Shown here: positions 17,861 to 27,800 of the stretch, piece after piece
Numbering within the stretch: position 1 is the stretch's first letter
Layout of the letters: each line of letters begins with the position of its first letter
Origin: Anabaena sp. FACHB-1237
GTDB taxonomy: Bacteria > Cyanobacteriota > Cyanobacteriia > Cyanobacteriales > Nostocaceae
DNA length: 43,083 nucleotides
Direction of reading: 5' to 3'
Assembly: GCF_014696225.1 (NCBI RefSeq)
Contig: NZ_JACJPV010000033.1
Span: forward strand, 1-43,083
Made by a program: the position numbers and the translations under genes
The notes under the pieces: model-generated
What the model was told of the DNA's origin: nothing
Databases searched by the model: none
The model's input: the letters and a program-made list of their open reading frames with translations, nothing else

Positions 17861-20800
17861 TTAATCTTTGTCTGTTTTGAGGATGTTTTTCGCGCAAGCT
17901 AGTTGTAGTTTAATTATTTCACTCATTTGCTGACTGAAATCTTGTCTAGCTTGTAAAAATTCTGTGTGGGTTTGAGTTAATTTGCTATTGTTGCTACTCA
18001 GTTTTTGATACTGAGACAGTTTTAAATCATTCATGCTAATTATTTTCTTGGGTTGTGAATTTGTTGGTAATTTGGTTGGTAATTTGGTCGCTAAATTTAT
18101 AATTTCTGTGTTTGGTTTAGGAGTTTCTGTTATCTCAGAGAATTTTAGGTTTTCTCTACTTTCCAAACCGTTCTCTATGATAGTTTTTGGAATGTTTTTT
18201 AGTGGTTTTCCATAAATTTCTTGCGGTGATATTTTCTCAACTGTCTGTAAGGAGTTGGTAATTTGATACTGTTGAATTTTTTCCAGATTTTGCTGTTTAT
18301 TTTGCACAAATTTATCAAAAATATGCCGATTTTCTGGGTTTAAAATTCCTTGTGTAAATGATTTACATCCCAGGGTAATTTTTCTTTGAGTAATGCTATT
18401 TTTACTGGGTTGTACATCTACGTTATATAGTGGTGTTAGGTTCATTTCTACTTGATGACTGAGGAGTTTTGCTAGGGCTTTAACTAGGGAATTATGATCA
18501 TCCATTCCTCTTCTATTTAGTGATACGGTGGTATGTTCTTTATTACCAAGATTTTTACTGATCCAACGTGAACAAATACCTCCAGCACCAGCTTCTATAA
18601 ATAGTTTTGCCCCGTCTTGATAAACTCTATTTACTAGTTTGGGAAAGTCTAATTCTTGACATAGACCAGTGGCGATATTTTTGGCGATGGTTTCACTTTC
18701 TAAAGTCATGGGTTTATAGCCAGCAGCTGAGTAAAATGTTATTCCAGGAATGGGGGTAGCTGGTAGATTATTTAATCTGGCTATTTCACTAAATTCTGAT
18801 TGCATTGCTGGCGCATGAATTACATGATCAAATGGTGCAGGAAAGGCGTTACATCCTAATGTTTTGATAATGCGATCGCACGCTTTAGGATCACCTGCAA
18901 TTAATACTTCTTCTGGTGTATTAATCTGGGTTAAATAAACTTTTTTCTCGGTTTTTAAATATTCTCTGATTTGGGAAGGTGTGGTCATGAGAACATAATT
19001 AGCCCACAGTTGATCATCTTTATTAGTGTTTTTTGGGATGCCCCAATATTCTCTAACTGCGTTCTTTTCTCCAGATAATCTATCACCAAATAATGAGGAA
19101 GAATTGAAGGTATTACTACCTTGATAAAAGTTACTCCAAACTCCTTGGGCAACCATCATACTAGTTTCCCCCAAACTGTAACCAAAGACGTATTTAGGTT
19201 TAATTTGGAAGTCTTCACTAATAATAGTGGTAATCAGTCTAGTAAATAGCATTTCTGCTTCAAACATTGCCAAGGAATCATCTAGTAATTTGTTTTCTAG
19301 TGTCTCTAATTCTCTAGTAGAAAGTTTATGTAAACTTCTAGGGAATACTAGTTTTTCCACATCAGCAGCACGTTTATATAAACTCTTGACAATGACATCA
19401 TCAAAGGATTTAGGAAATAGTCTAAATAATGTTCTACCTATGCCAACATAAGAGTTTACAGCCGCAGGATAAACAAAGGCAATTTCGCCAGTTTTACCTA
19501 GTGGTTTAGGTGTGAAATAACTACCTATTGGTGTTTGCCAATCTTTACCAGTTGTCAAGGAATTATTAATACCTTTTTTGGCAGATTCTATTTCTTTAAT
19601 AATTTCTTGCTGGTTACGTCCAGTAATGGAGACTGTATATTTTTTGTGGTGATTTTTTCGGAAGTTAATAAAGTTTTGACTAGCGGTATTTTGTAGATTT
19701 TCGCTATTTTCAATACTTTGTTTTAACTGTTCTAATACTGTCAATAAACTAGAATTATCGTCAGCAGTTAAGGGGAAAAGATGGAAAGATTTGGATTGTA
19801 AATAACGGCTAGGTCTTTCTATTTGCTGGGTTTCTTCTGATAGAATAATATGGGCAAATGTGCCATCACAACCAATACTATTAACTGCGGATATTCTCGA
19901 TTTTACTTCTTTTTGTAAAAACCAAGGACGTGATTCCGTAGTTACGTAAAAAGGACTACCATCCCATACCTGCGGAGTTTTTACTCCTGTCCAATTGGGA
20001 GTACCTGGTATATATTTATAGTATAAACTCAGGGCGGTTTTAATTAAACTGGCCATGCCTGACGCGCTGAAAGTATTACCAATATTGGCTTTTACGCTGC
20101 CGATAGCACAATGTAATCCGTTACCTACTGAGGGATAGGCTTGTAATATGCCATTAATTTCTGCTTCGTCTTCTCCGGGAATACCACTACCACAGACTTC
20201 TAAATAATTGACTTCTATGGGTTTAATACCCGCTTGTTGCTGTGCTTGTTTGCAAACTTGGGCTATGGTTTGACTATCTATAGCCATAGATACAGACTGA
20301 CCAATACTTATAGCGTCAATTACTGCATAAATACGATCTTTATTTTGTAAGGCGACATCATGGCGTTTTAAAACTATTGCACCTGCACCTTCTCCAATGT
20401 TCCAACCATTGGCATTTTGATCAAAACTTAAGGTATTTGTACCTGTATTAATGTTACCAAATTGATTTCTTAATAGTACATTTTCAATGCCTCCAGCTAA
20501 GTCAACCGCACCAATAATTACTGCTTCCACTTCATTAGTTTCTAACAGCATTTGGGCAATTTCTAAGGCTTTAAAAGTACCAGTTTCTACCGCACTAATG
20601 GTAAAAGATGGACCAGTAAAATTCCATAAAGAAGACACACGACTCGCCATAATATTAGTAACATAACTGAGATATTCACTAATATCAACTTGGTGATGAA
20701 TGCTATCTTTAACTATGTTTTCTAGTTGGGTAACTTGTGGTGCTGGTAAAGCTATTTCTGCTGTATGCAAACCATCTTTTATTTGCCATGCGGTGTTCCA

Positions 20801-21214
20801 TCTTTGTTGTAATTGATGTACAGATAATTCTGTATCTGCCGCAATAATTACAGCCACATTACTATTAGGAGAAATTTTACTATCTTTGAGGGCGCGATCG
20901 CACACTTTTAATAATAACAATTGTTGCGGATTGAGTTTTTCTACCTCATTGGGCGGAATTTTATAAGCTAAGGTATCAACTTCAAAATCTTTGATATACG
21001 CGCCTTGGGGTGCTGTTCCTGCTGCTAAACCGTAATTTTTGAGTAAATTTTCATCCGCATTAATACCATGCCATCTTTTTTCAGGTAGGGGGATAAAATG
21101 TTGTTTACCATCATAAATGCTACCTTCAAAAGCATCTAAAGTATCGCATTCTCCAAAGAAAGCATCCATGCCAATAATTGCGATCTTATTATTCATTTCT
21201 GGTTGAAAATTCAT
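17861..21214 (-). CDS. hglC: HglC: chain-length factor-type KS with acyltransferase domain
   Basis: The start chosen is ATG 21214, four bases after the hglD stop, with AAGGGAAG upstream; a longer reading frame to 21274 would overlap hglD. The 1117-residue protein has a ketosynthase fold at about 8-460. All three catalytic positions are changed: E210 for the nucleophilic Cys, C341 for the first His, and N380 for the second His. It is therefore a chain-length factor that should pair with HglD. Residues about 575-900 are an acyltransferase-like domain with GYSLGE (S680). The last 120 residues are a flexible linker and a helical tail with HTEFLQARQDF. The arrangement recalls the KS-CLF pairs of Pfa synthases. 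It would elongate the HGL chain in the developing heterocyst. Confidence 0.88.
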   Translation of the reverse strand: MNFQPEMNNKIAIIGMDAFFGECDTLDAFEGSIYDGKQHFIPLPEKRWHGINADENLLKNYGLAAGTAPQGAYIKDFEVDTLAYKIPPNEVEKLNPQQLLLLKVCDRALKDSKISPNSNVAVIIAADTELSVHQLQQRWNTAWQIKDGLHTAEIALPAPQVTQLENIVKDSIHHQVDISEYLSYVTNIMASRVSSLWNFTGPSFTISAVETGTFKALEIAQMLLETNEVEAVIIGAVDLAGGIENVLLRNQFGNINTGTNTLSFDQNANGWNIGEGAGAIVLKRHDVALQNKDRIYAVIDAISIGQSVSMAIDSQTIAQVCKQAQQQAGIKPIEVNYLEVCGSGIPGEDEAEINGILQAYPSVGNGLHCAIGSVKANIGNTFSASGMASLIKTALSLYYKYIPGTPNWTGVKTPQVWDGSPFYVTTESRPWFLQKEVKSRISAVNSIGCDGTFAHIILSEETQQIERPSRYLQSKSFHLFPLTADDNSSLLTVLEQLKQSIENSENLQNTASQNFINFRKNHHKKYTVSITGRNQQEIIKEIESAKKGINNSLTTGKDWQTPIGSYFTPKPLGKTGEIAFVYPAAVNSYVGIGRTLFRLFPKSFDDVIVKSLYKRAADVEKLVFPRSLHKLSTRELETLENKLLDDSLAMFEAEMLFTRLITTIISEDFQIKPKYVFGYSLGETSMMVAQGVWSNFYQGSNTFNSSSLFGDRLSGEKNAVREYWGIPKNTNKDDQLWANYVLMTTPSQIREYLKTEKKVYLTQINTPEEVLIAGDPKACDRIIKTLGCNAFPAPFDHVIHAPAMQSEFSEIARLNNLPATPIPGITFYSAAGYKPMTLESETIAKNIATGLCQELDFPKLVNRVYQDGAKLFIEAGAGGICSRWISKNLGNKEHTTVSLNRRGMDDHNSLVKALAKLLSHQVEMNLTPLYNVDVQPSKNSITQRKITLGCKSFTQGILNPENRHIFDKFVQNKQQNLEKIQQYQITNSLQTVEKISPQEIYGKPLKNIPKTIIENGLESRENLKFSEITETPKPNTEIINLATKLPTKLPTNSQPKKIISMNDLKLSQYQKLSSNNSKLTQTHTEFLQARQDFSQQMSEIIKLQLACAKNILKTDKD

Positions 21215-21218
21215 CTGC

Positions 21219-22568
21219 TTACTTCCCTTTTTCCAAAATAATGTGAGAGTTAGTACCACCAAAACCAAAAGCACTTAAAGCTACTCTTTTTATGTCTTTA
21301 TCTGGCCATTTCGTAATAGTTCTGACAATGTTTTGAGGGGAAATAACATGATTTTCAGAACCCATAGGCTGAGTAATTTTAATAGTAGGAGGAATGATAC
21401 CATTATTCATACTCAAAATGGTTTTAGTAATTCCTACCATGCCCGCAGCTACTAATAAATGACCGACATTTGTTTTAGTAGAACCTACCAATGGTGCAGC
21501 TTTATTTTGACCAAAAAAGTCTTGAACCGAGTTACTTTCAGTGGTGTCTCCTAATAGAGTTCCCGTAGCGTGACACTCTAAATAATCAATATTTTGGGGG
21601 TGAAGTTGTGCTTCAGAATAAGCCCTTTGATATGCTAACTTTTGACCTTGAGTATTAGGGCTTAAAAAATGTTTTCCTTTGCCATCATTTGATAGTCCAT
21701 TACCACAAACTAAGGCTAAGATATTATCGCCATCTTTAACAGCATCACTATAGCGTTTTAACATTACCATCCCTATACCTTCGGAGGTAATTAAACCACG
21801 AGATGCTTGATCAAAAGGACGACTAATACCATTATCTGGATATCCTTGAATCCCAGAAAATAGCATTCTTAAAAATAGCGGATCAGTACAACTAATTGCC
21901 CCCGCTAACATTAAATCTGCTTTACCAGAACGTAAATAATGAGATGCTAATTTAATAGCATAAAAAGAAGACGAACAAGCAGCATCTAAAGATAAATAAT
22001 TAGCAGATAATCCAAAACTTTTGGCAATTATAGCAGCAGGTAAACCGGAAATCATAGCGTTATATGGTGATGTTTTTACGCCGTGATTTGTACCTGCTAA
22101 CTGAAAATCATCATTTTGCAAAAGTTCGGCAATTGCTGGGGTAACATTTTGTTGATAAATAGGGGCAAATAGGCGATTAGATGCTTTAGTTGGTAAGCCT
22201 AAAGTTCCTAAAATTACGCCACATTTTGACAGTTGAGAAGTTCCCCAATAGCCACTATTAATAATTGCCTGTTTAGCAGCATAAAGTGACCATTTAAAGG
22301 TGTTATCTAAACTTTGGGTAAATGATTCTGGTAAGTTATACTCACTAGGATCAAATTCAAAATTACGGATAAAACCACCTTTTAAAAAGTAAAATTTTTC
22401 TGGTGTTCCTTTTTCCGGATGATAAAATATGCCAGGATCTATGCCTAAGTCAGCAATATTAATATCATCAGTTGAATCTTTTTCCGATATGAGATTTTGC
22501 CAAAATTGTTCCGGGTTTTTGGCATCAGGAAATAGACAGGATAGTCCAATAATAGCGATTTTTTCCAC
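21219..22568 (-). CDS. hglD: HglD: active beta-ketoacyl synthase
   Basis: The 449-residue protein is a complete, single ketosynthase domain with nucleophile C198 (DAACSSS), H333 (ECHATGT) and H370 (TKTNVGH), plus the C-terminal FGFGGTNSHIILE. It condenses the extender unit with the growing acyl chain. The GTG start at 22568 has GAGGA eight bases upstream. The hglC start lies four bases after its stop, so HglD and its inactive partner HglC are probably translated together at similar amounts, which fits a KS-CLF heterodimer. Gene naming follows the order hglE ... hglD-hglC-...-hglB recalled for Anabaena PCC 7120. Confidence 0.85.
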   Translation of the reverse strand: MEKIAIIGLSCLFPDAKNPEQFWQNLISEKDSTDDINIADLGIDPGIFYHPEKGTPEKFYFLKGGFIRNFEFDPSEYNLPESFTQSLDNTFKWSLYAAKQAIINSGYWGTSQLSKCGVILGTLGLPTKASNRLFAPIYQQNVTPAIAELLQNDDFQLAGTNHGVKTSPYNAMISGLPAAIIAKSFGLSANYLSLDAACSSSFYAIKLASHYLRSGKADLMLAGAISCTDPLFLRMLFSGIQGYPDNGISRPFDQASRGLITSEGIGMVMLKRYSDAVKDGDNILALVCGNGLSNDGKGKHFLSPNTQGQKLAYQRAYSEAQLHPQNIDYLECHATGTLLGDTTESNSVQDFFGQNKAAPLVGSTKTNVGHLLVAAGMVGITKTILSMNNGIIPPTIKITQPMGSENHVISPQNIVRTITKWPDKDIKRVALSAFGFGGTNSHIILEKGK

Positions 22569-22742
22569 TTCTTAAATCCTCATTGGGGTGAGGGAAATTT
22601 GAGAATTTAATTCTGTTTTCCCTGGTTTTTTAGGATTTACGAGATTCCCCAATAAGGCATTTGAAAAATTGCAGCAGTGATTAATAATTTTAAGAATGAT
22701 ACGATTAAAAATCGTGAAATGTATCTGTTTCGATTAAACCAT

Positions 22743-22862
22743 GCGATTAGAAATCACAGCTATACAGGTAAAACCCACCTGCGTGGGTTAAATAACCCTT
22801 TGTTTCTTGATTAGTCTGTGTAGGCGGACTTTGTTTGTGTAGATGCGATTTATAATCGCCCT
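22743..22862. repeat. MITE-like dispersed repeat with terminal GCGATTA inverted repeats
   Basis: The element begins GCGATTAGAAATC and ends with GATTTATAATCGC, so its ends are inverted copies. Inside are the hairpin AACCCACCTGCGTGGGTT and the phrase GTGTAGGCGGAC. Such elements are abundant in Nostocales genomes. It fills most of the 329-bp gap between hglD and the KR-DH gene; I see no gene in the gap. It may separate two transcription units. Confidence 0.7.
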
Positions 22863-22897
22863 TTAATCACCGTTAATTATCACCATTTAATATTTTA

Positions 22898-24625
22898 TTA
22901 TTTGGCGATTTGTTTAGGCCAAATTACTGCTTTCGCGCCTAAAATTTGCGAGTAAATTTGTCCATCTACACTGTGAATTATGATATCTGCTGTTACTCCC
23001 GTGTTAGTTTTTGCTTTGACTTCGCAAGAAACATAATAGGCCTGATCACATGGAATTGGTGCAAATTGTTCTGAGTGAGTTAGTTGTCCTGGTAAACATA
23101 TTTCTTCATGAAAATGATTTAACCAAACCCATAAAGGTTGGGTACTTAAATCTGTAGCATAAGGGTTATACCATCTAATGGGAAATTGTCCTTGTTTTTC
23201 ATAACTGATACTTTCCCAAAAACATTCAGTGGTAATTTTTTCCCGGTTAATATTAATAACTCTAGTGATTTTTTGGAATACTGGACCATGAAATAATGCC
23301 GTTTCACTAGTTTGATAAAAGTCCGTTCCTCTGGTAGTAATAATGTTGTCTTCTGTCAAATCTAAAGATGAATAAATTGGTTGTGTGGGAGTTTTTCCCA
23401 CAACTTTAATTATAGCACGAAAGTGAAATAGAGGATTACCTTTAGGGTTTTTACTAGAAATTGTGGTTTGAAATTGTACATATTCACCATCTTTCTTTTC
23501 CAGTTCTTGTATTTCTAAAAGGTATTCATCAGCTAAAGTATGATTGAAAGTAATTCCCTTTAAAACTTGGAAATTACGACAACTTAAATAACGATATCCT
23601 GGATATACTTCCTCACAAGCATGAATCATCCAAGACATGGCACAAGTGGCAGGTAATACAGGAGTTCCCGCAATTACATGATCATGCAAAAATGGATTTT
23701 CTGCTAAGGTCATTTTGCGACGAATGCGATATTTTTGCAGTTGAGAATTGAGAGAAGACGGCGGTAAAAACATCGGACTACCAATGACCACTTGAGAATC
23801 ATTAGTATATAAAGGATGGAGTTCATTAACTAACATTTGTGTACCGATGGGAACAGGAATAATATCAATTCCTCTTTCTGCAAATGCCTTTTTTAATTGT
23901 GGAGTTACCATCCCACTATCCCAACCACCCCAGTTAATTGCTACCACATGACATTGAGGATGATATTGTTTAAAAAGATGGGCTGACTTATTGAGAATTT
24001 CATTAGCGATCGCATAATCACTTTGACCGATATTCCCATAAAATCCCGTCACAGAAGAAAACAATACTAAATGTTCTAACTTATTAACATCCACACAATT
24101 TAGTAAATTTTCTAAACCCTGAACTTTAGCGGTATAAACCTTTTCAAAATCATCCTCCGTCTTCTTTTCAATTAACTTATCTGCCAAATTTCCCGCACCA
24201 TGAATAATACCCGTAATTTGTCCAAACCTTTGAGAAACCTCCTGTAATTTCTGTTGTAAAGCCACCCTATCAGTAACATCAACACTAATATATTCTACCT
24301 TTGCCCCCGTCGCTGTAATTGTTGCTAATGTTTTCTTAATTTCTCGACTAGAACTAACTTGATTAAAAATCTTTTGTACCATCATTGGTGTTGGTTTTTC
24401 ACCTTGAGAAAGCAGATTTTCCATAATCCGTTTTTTCAAAGCAGCATCATCAAAACAATCACGTAAATACTCAGGTTCATCTATCAACAACTCTGAACGA
24501 CCAACCAATATAAACTTACAAGGTTGATGCTGTGCCAACTTAATGGTACATTCCGCCGTAATACCCTTAGCACCACCACTTACCACAAACACAGATGATG
24601 GAGAAACTTCAACAATTGCAGTCAT
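22898..24625 (-). CDS. ketoreductase-dehydratase protein of the HGL synthase
   Basis: The 575-residue protein has a catalytic ketoreductase half at about 8-260: VVSGGAKGITAECTIKLA cofactor loop, LVLFSSVTG, and Y204 in SDYAIAN. A hot-dog dehydratase domain follows at about 305-560, with the motif HVIAGTPVLP (H316, G320, P325). It should reduce the beta-keto group and remove water during each elongation cycle; partial action would leave the hydroxyls of HGL. The N-terminus lacks the structural subdomain of a type I KR; a matching half lies at the end of HglE, so the two proteins seem to share one KR. GAGG precedes ATG 24625. It probably equals hglF or hglG of Anabaena; I am unsure which. Confidence 0.85.
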   Translation of the reverse strand: MTAIVEVSPSSVFVVSGGAKGITAECTIKLAQHQPCKFILVGRSELLIDEPEYLRDCFDDAALKKRIMENLLSQGEKPTPMMVQKIFNQVSSSREIKKTLATITATGAKVEYISVDVTDRVALQQKLQEVSQRFGQITGIIHGAGNLADKLIEKKTEDDFEKVYTAKVQGLENLLNCVDVNKLEHLVLFSSVTGFYGNIGQSDYAIANEILNKSAHLFKQYHPQCHVVAINWGGWDSGMVTPQLKKAFAERGIDIIPVPIGTQMLVNELHPLYTNDSQVVIGSPMFLPPSSLNSQLQKYRIRRKMTLAENPFLHDHVIAGTPVLPATCAMSWMIHACEEVYPGYRYLSCRNFQVLKGITFNHTLADEYLLEIQELEKKDGEYVQFQTTISSKNPKGNPLFHFRAIIKVVGKTPTQPIYSSLDLTEDNIITTRGTDFYQTSETALFHGPVFQKITRVININREKITTECFWESISYEKQGQFPIRWYNPYATDLSTQPLWVWLNHFHEEICLPGQLTHSEQFAPIPCDQAYYVSCEVKAKTNTGVTADIIIHSVDGQIYSQILGAKAVIWPKQIAK

Positions 24626-24847
24626 AAAACCTCATAAAAAATAGTATTCAGGAGTAGGGGCAAACCCCCTGTAGTTGCCCTAGAATTAACCACGAAGGAA
24701 GCGAAAGAAGAGAAGAAAGTTTAAGAGATACTTGGTGTAACTCCTGATAAAAAGAAACTGATATTATTTACCGAAAAATGAATAAATTATCTTCTCTTTC
24801 TTTGTACCTTTGCCCCTTTGCGCCTTTGCGCGAAAAAATTATTTAAT

Positions 24848-24868
24848 GGGTAGGAATTTCACCTACCC
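24848..24868 (-). terminator. possible terminator after hglE
   Basis: Read on the minus strand, GGGTAGG and CCTACCC form a 7-bp stem with a seven-base loop, followed by ATTAAATAATTTTTT. It starts about ten bases after the hglE stop codon. It may end or attenuate the hglE transcript before the KR-DH gene. Confidence 0.55.
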
Positions 24869-24877
24869 TAACAACTA

Positions 24878-27800
24878 TTAAGCGATTAAAGTCACCCTAC
24901 CATAAACACCATAACCAACTTCCCCAATATAGCGATTAGAATCATGTAATTCTGATACAATATATTCTGCTGATTGATGAGGATCTAAATTTGGACTCAA
25001 ATCAATTCCTCTTAAAAATACTTGTGGCCATTCCCAACGGAGGCTTTTTGTTAACCCAAGTAAACCACCACCAATAACACCAAAATCTTCTTTCCGTTCT
25101 AACCCAAACGCCCCATCCAGATGCACAATTGTACAGAAACTTGTTCTTCCTTCTAAACTAGCTGCATGAGTCAAATTAACTTTCAAATGTTTAGCCATTA
25201 AGAAAATATGTTTGACAATTGCTTTCTCTATTTCTGAATAGGAAATATTACCAATTTTGTGATTAGAAAATTGCGGATGTAGGTGAATAAATGCCCCAAT
25301 TTGTCCATGTTGAGTGATGATACTTTGTAATAGTAATTGCAGGTTTTGTTCACTCATATTTGCCAATTTTACTCGGCTGACTCCTTGGGGTAATGGCATT
25401 TGTTCACTTACTACGCTTTGGGGAAAACTTAAAACTACTATTTTCCATCCCTTTTCGCTGAGTAAATGCGCTAATTTACTTGTTATCAGCGAACCATCAT
25501 CCGTAATTAATGCTATATGTCCCTCTGGTAGTTGTGTTTCCCAGTAGTCAGGTCTGGGTAAGGTTTTTAGCTGGACGGGACGACGAGGAAGGTGAGGATC
25601 TACCAAAGGAGGCGGTGTTAAGCTGCTTGTTACCTGGATAACATTAGTACGGGGCTTTTTTTTTTCACCTCCCACCAAGGTTTGGAGGTAGTTCACTATT
25701 TGTCCAATTGTTCGTAAATCGCCTAATTCTTCTACATTTGGTTTAGGTAAATTAGGATATGCTTCCTGCATTGCCCCTAGTATCTCTACCCGTTTAATTG
25801 AGTCTATCCCTAAGTCCGCTTCCATATCCATGTCCAGTTCTAGCATTTCTACGGGATAACCAGTTTTTTCGCTAGTGATATGTAGTAGGGTTTGGGCTAA
25901 ATCTGCATAATCACTACTATCTTGTGCCGTTGATTCATCTATGGTAGGTTTAACCTTTTCTAATAATTCTGGTACAAAATCAGGAATATTAGGAATTACT
26001 GCAATTGGTTGTACTTCTTTTACTACTTCTTTAACATTTATTGGTGCTGATACCGCAGTTTGTCTTTGCAGATATTCAACAACTTGGCCAATGGTGCGCT
26101 TTTCGCTGAGTTCCTCTAAATTGGGTTTAGGTAAATTAGGATACATTTCTTGTAATGCTCCTAATATTTCTACTCGCTTAATGGAGTCTATGCCTAAATC
26201 CGCTTCCATGTCCATGTCCATCTCTAACATTTCGATGGGATAACCAGTTTTTTCGCTGGTAATGTTGAGAAGGTTGTTACCAATGTCGTCTAAATTGACT
26301 GTTTCAGGTTCAACAATTGTCAAGGTTGCAATCTTTTCTTCAACCTTTTCAGCAGCTTTTTCAACTATAGAAGTTGATGTTACCATAACCAGATTTTCTA
26401 TTACTGGCTTGGCGATAATTTCCGGTTTAGTTTCAGCTGGTTTACTTTCAACAATTGCTTGAGGTTCGACAATATTATTGGATAAGTTCACTAATGTTGG
26501 AACTGGTGCTTTAATGGGTTCTTTCACTGTGGAAATTTCCGCAATAAAGTCCTCTCCAGATATTAGTTGAGAATATTCTTGTTGAATTAATTGAAAGAAG
26601 TTTTTGGTATATTCTACCTGTTCTTGCAAATATTGTTCATGGATACGTAATGTTTCCCCTTGTTGGGCGTGAAACTGCATCATGCTACGTTCTAAACTTT
26701 CCATTACCACTTCTTTAATTTGGGCAAGTTCTTCGGAAGATTTAGCATTAGCAAATAATGAATTTTGTTGCTGCATTAATTGGAAAAATGTTTTGGCATA
26801 TTCCATTTGATGATTCAAGTATGTACCGTGAACTTGTAAATTCTCACTTTGGTTTTCTTGGAATTTATTCAGTAATTTTTCTAGGCTGCTGAGAATTTTT
26901 GCGGGGGTTTGGTTATCTGGTGTTTGCATATTTAATTCTGCAATTTCTGATTTTTTAATAGTGCAAATAGTCTGATAATTTCCATTACCATTACCATTTC
27001 CGTTACTTTGATGTCCGTTACTGTGAGAAATTGGTTGAGATTTTTCACTTATTAATGTAGTTAAGTCCATGTTTACTATGGCTTTTTGTTCCTCAATTAC
27101 TGGGGTAATTTCCTGTAGTGTACTACCTATTTTATGACCATCATTTAATGCTTCAACAAAGGCATTTTTAGTTTTTTCAGATACATAATTAATGCCTTTT
27201 AATTTCACGCTGAGAGTCTTTTTCTCAGGAGTTTTAGCAATTACAGAAGGTAATTTATAGGGATCAATGGAAGAAAGTTGCATTCCTAAAACTCGCAGTT
27301 GTACCACTGCTTCGCGCAGGGAGCGATCGCTGTTTTTACTACTACTAGGATTAAGTGATATGGTAACATGAGGGCGATGGCCTAAAGTATCTTTCACCAA
27401 ATTACTTAAAATGCGTTTGGGTCCAAATTCCACAAAGCAATAACCACCAGCACCATAGATATTTTCAATCTCTTGTTTAAACAAAACTGAACTAGCTAAA
27501 TGACTTTCTAAAGTCCTTTGAATAGTAATAGTATCAGTGCCATATTGCCTACTAGTGACATTACTAAATACAGGAATTTTCGGACTTTGGAAAATAACAG
27601 ACTTAGTAGCAATAGCAAAAGATTTTTGGGCAAAGGCAATTAAAGGAGTATGAAAAGCCGCAGAAACTGGTAAAGGTACAGCACCATAACCCAATTTTGT
27701 TAAGGCTTCTGCTAATTTTTTAATCTCCACCGTTGGACCTGCCAAAACCACTTGAGAAGGAGAATTATAATTAGCAATACTGACTTTAGGAAACTGCTTT

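Noticed and set aside
21215..21274. Upstream extension of hglC by 20 codons
   Set aside because: It would overlap the conserved hglD C-terminus in another frame, whereas ATG 21214 has a ribosome site just after the hglD stop.
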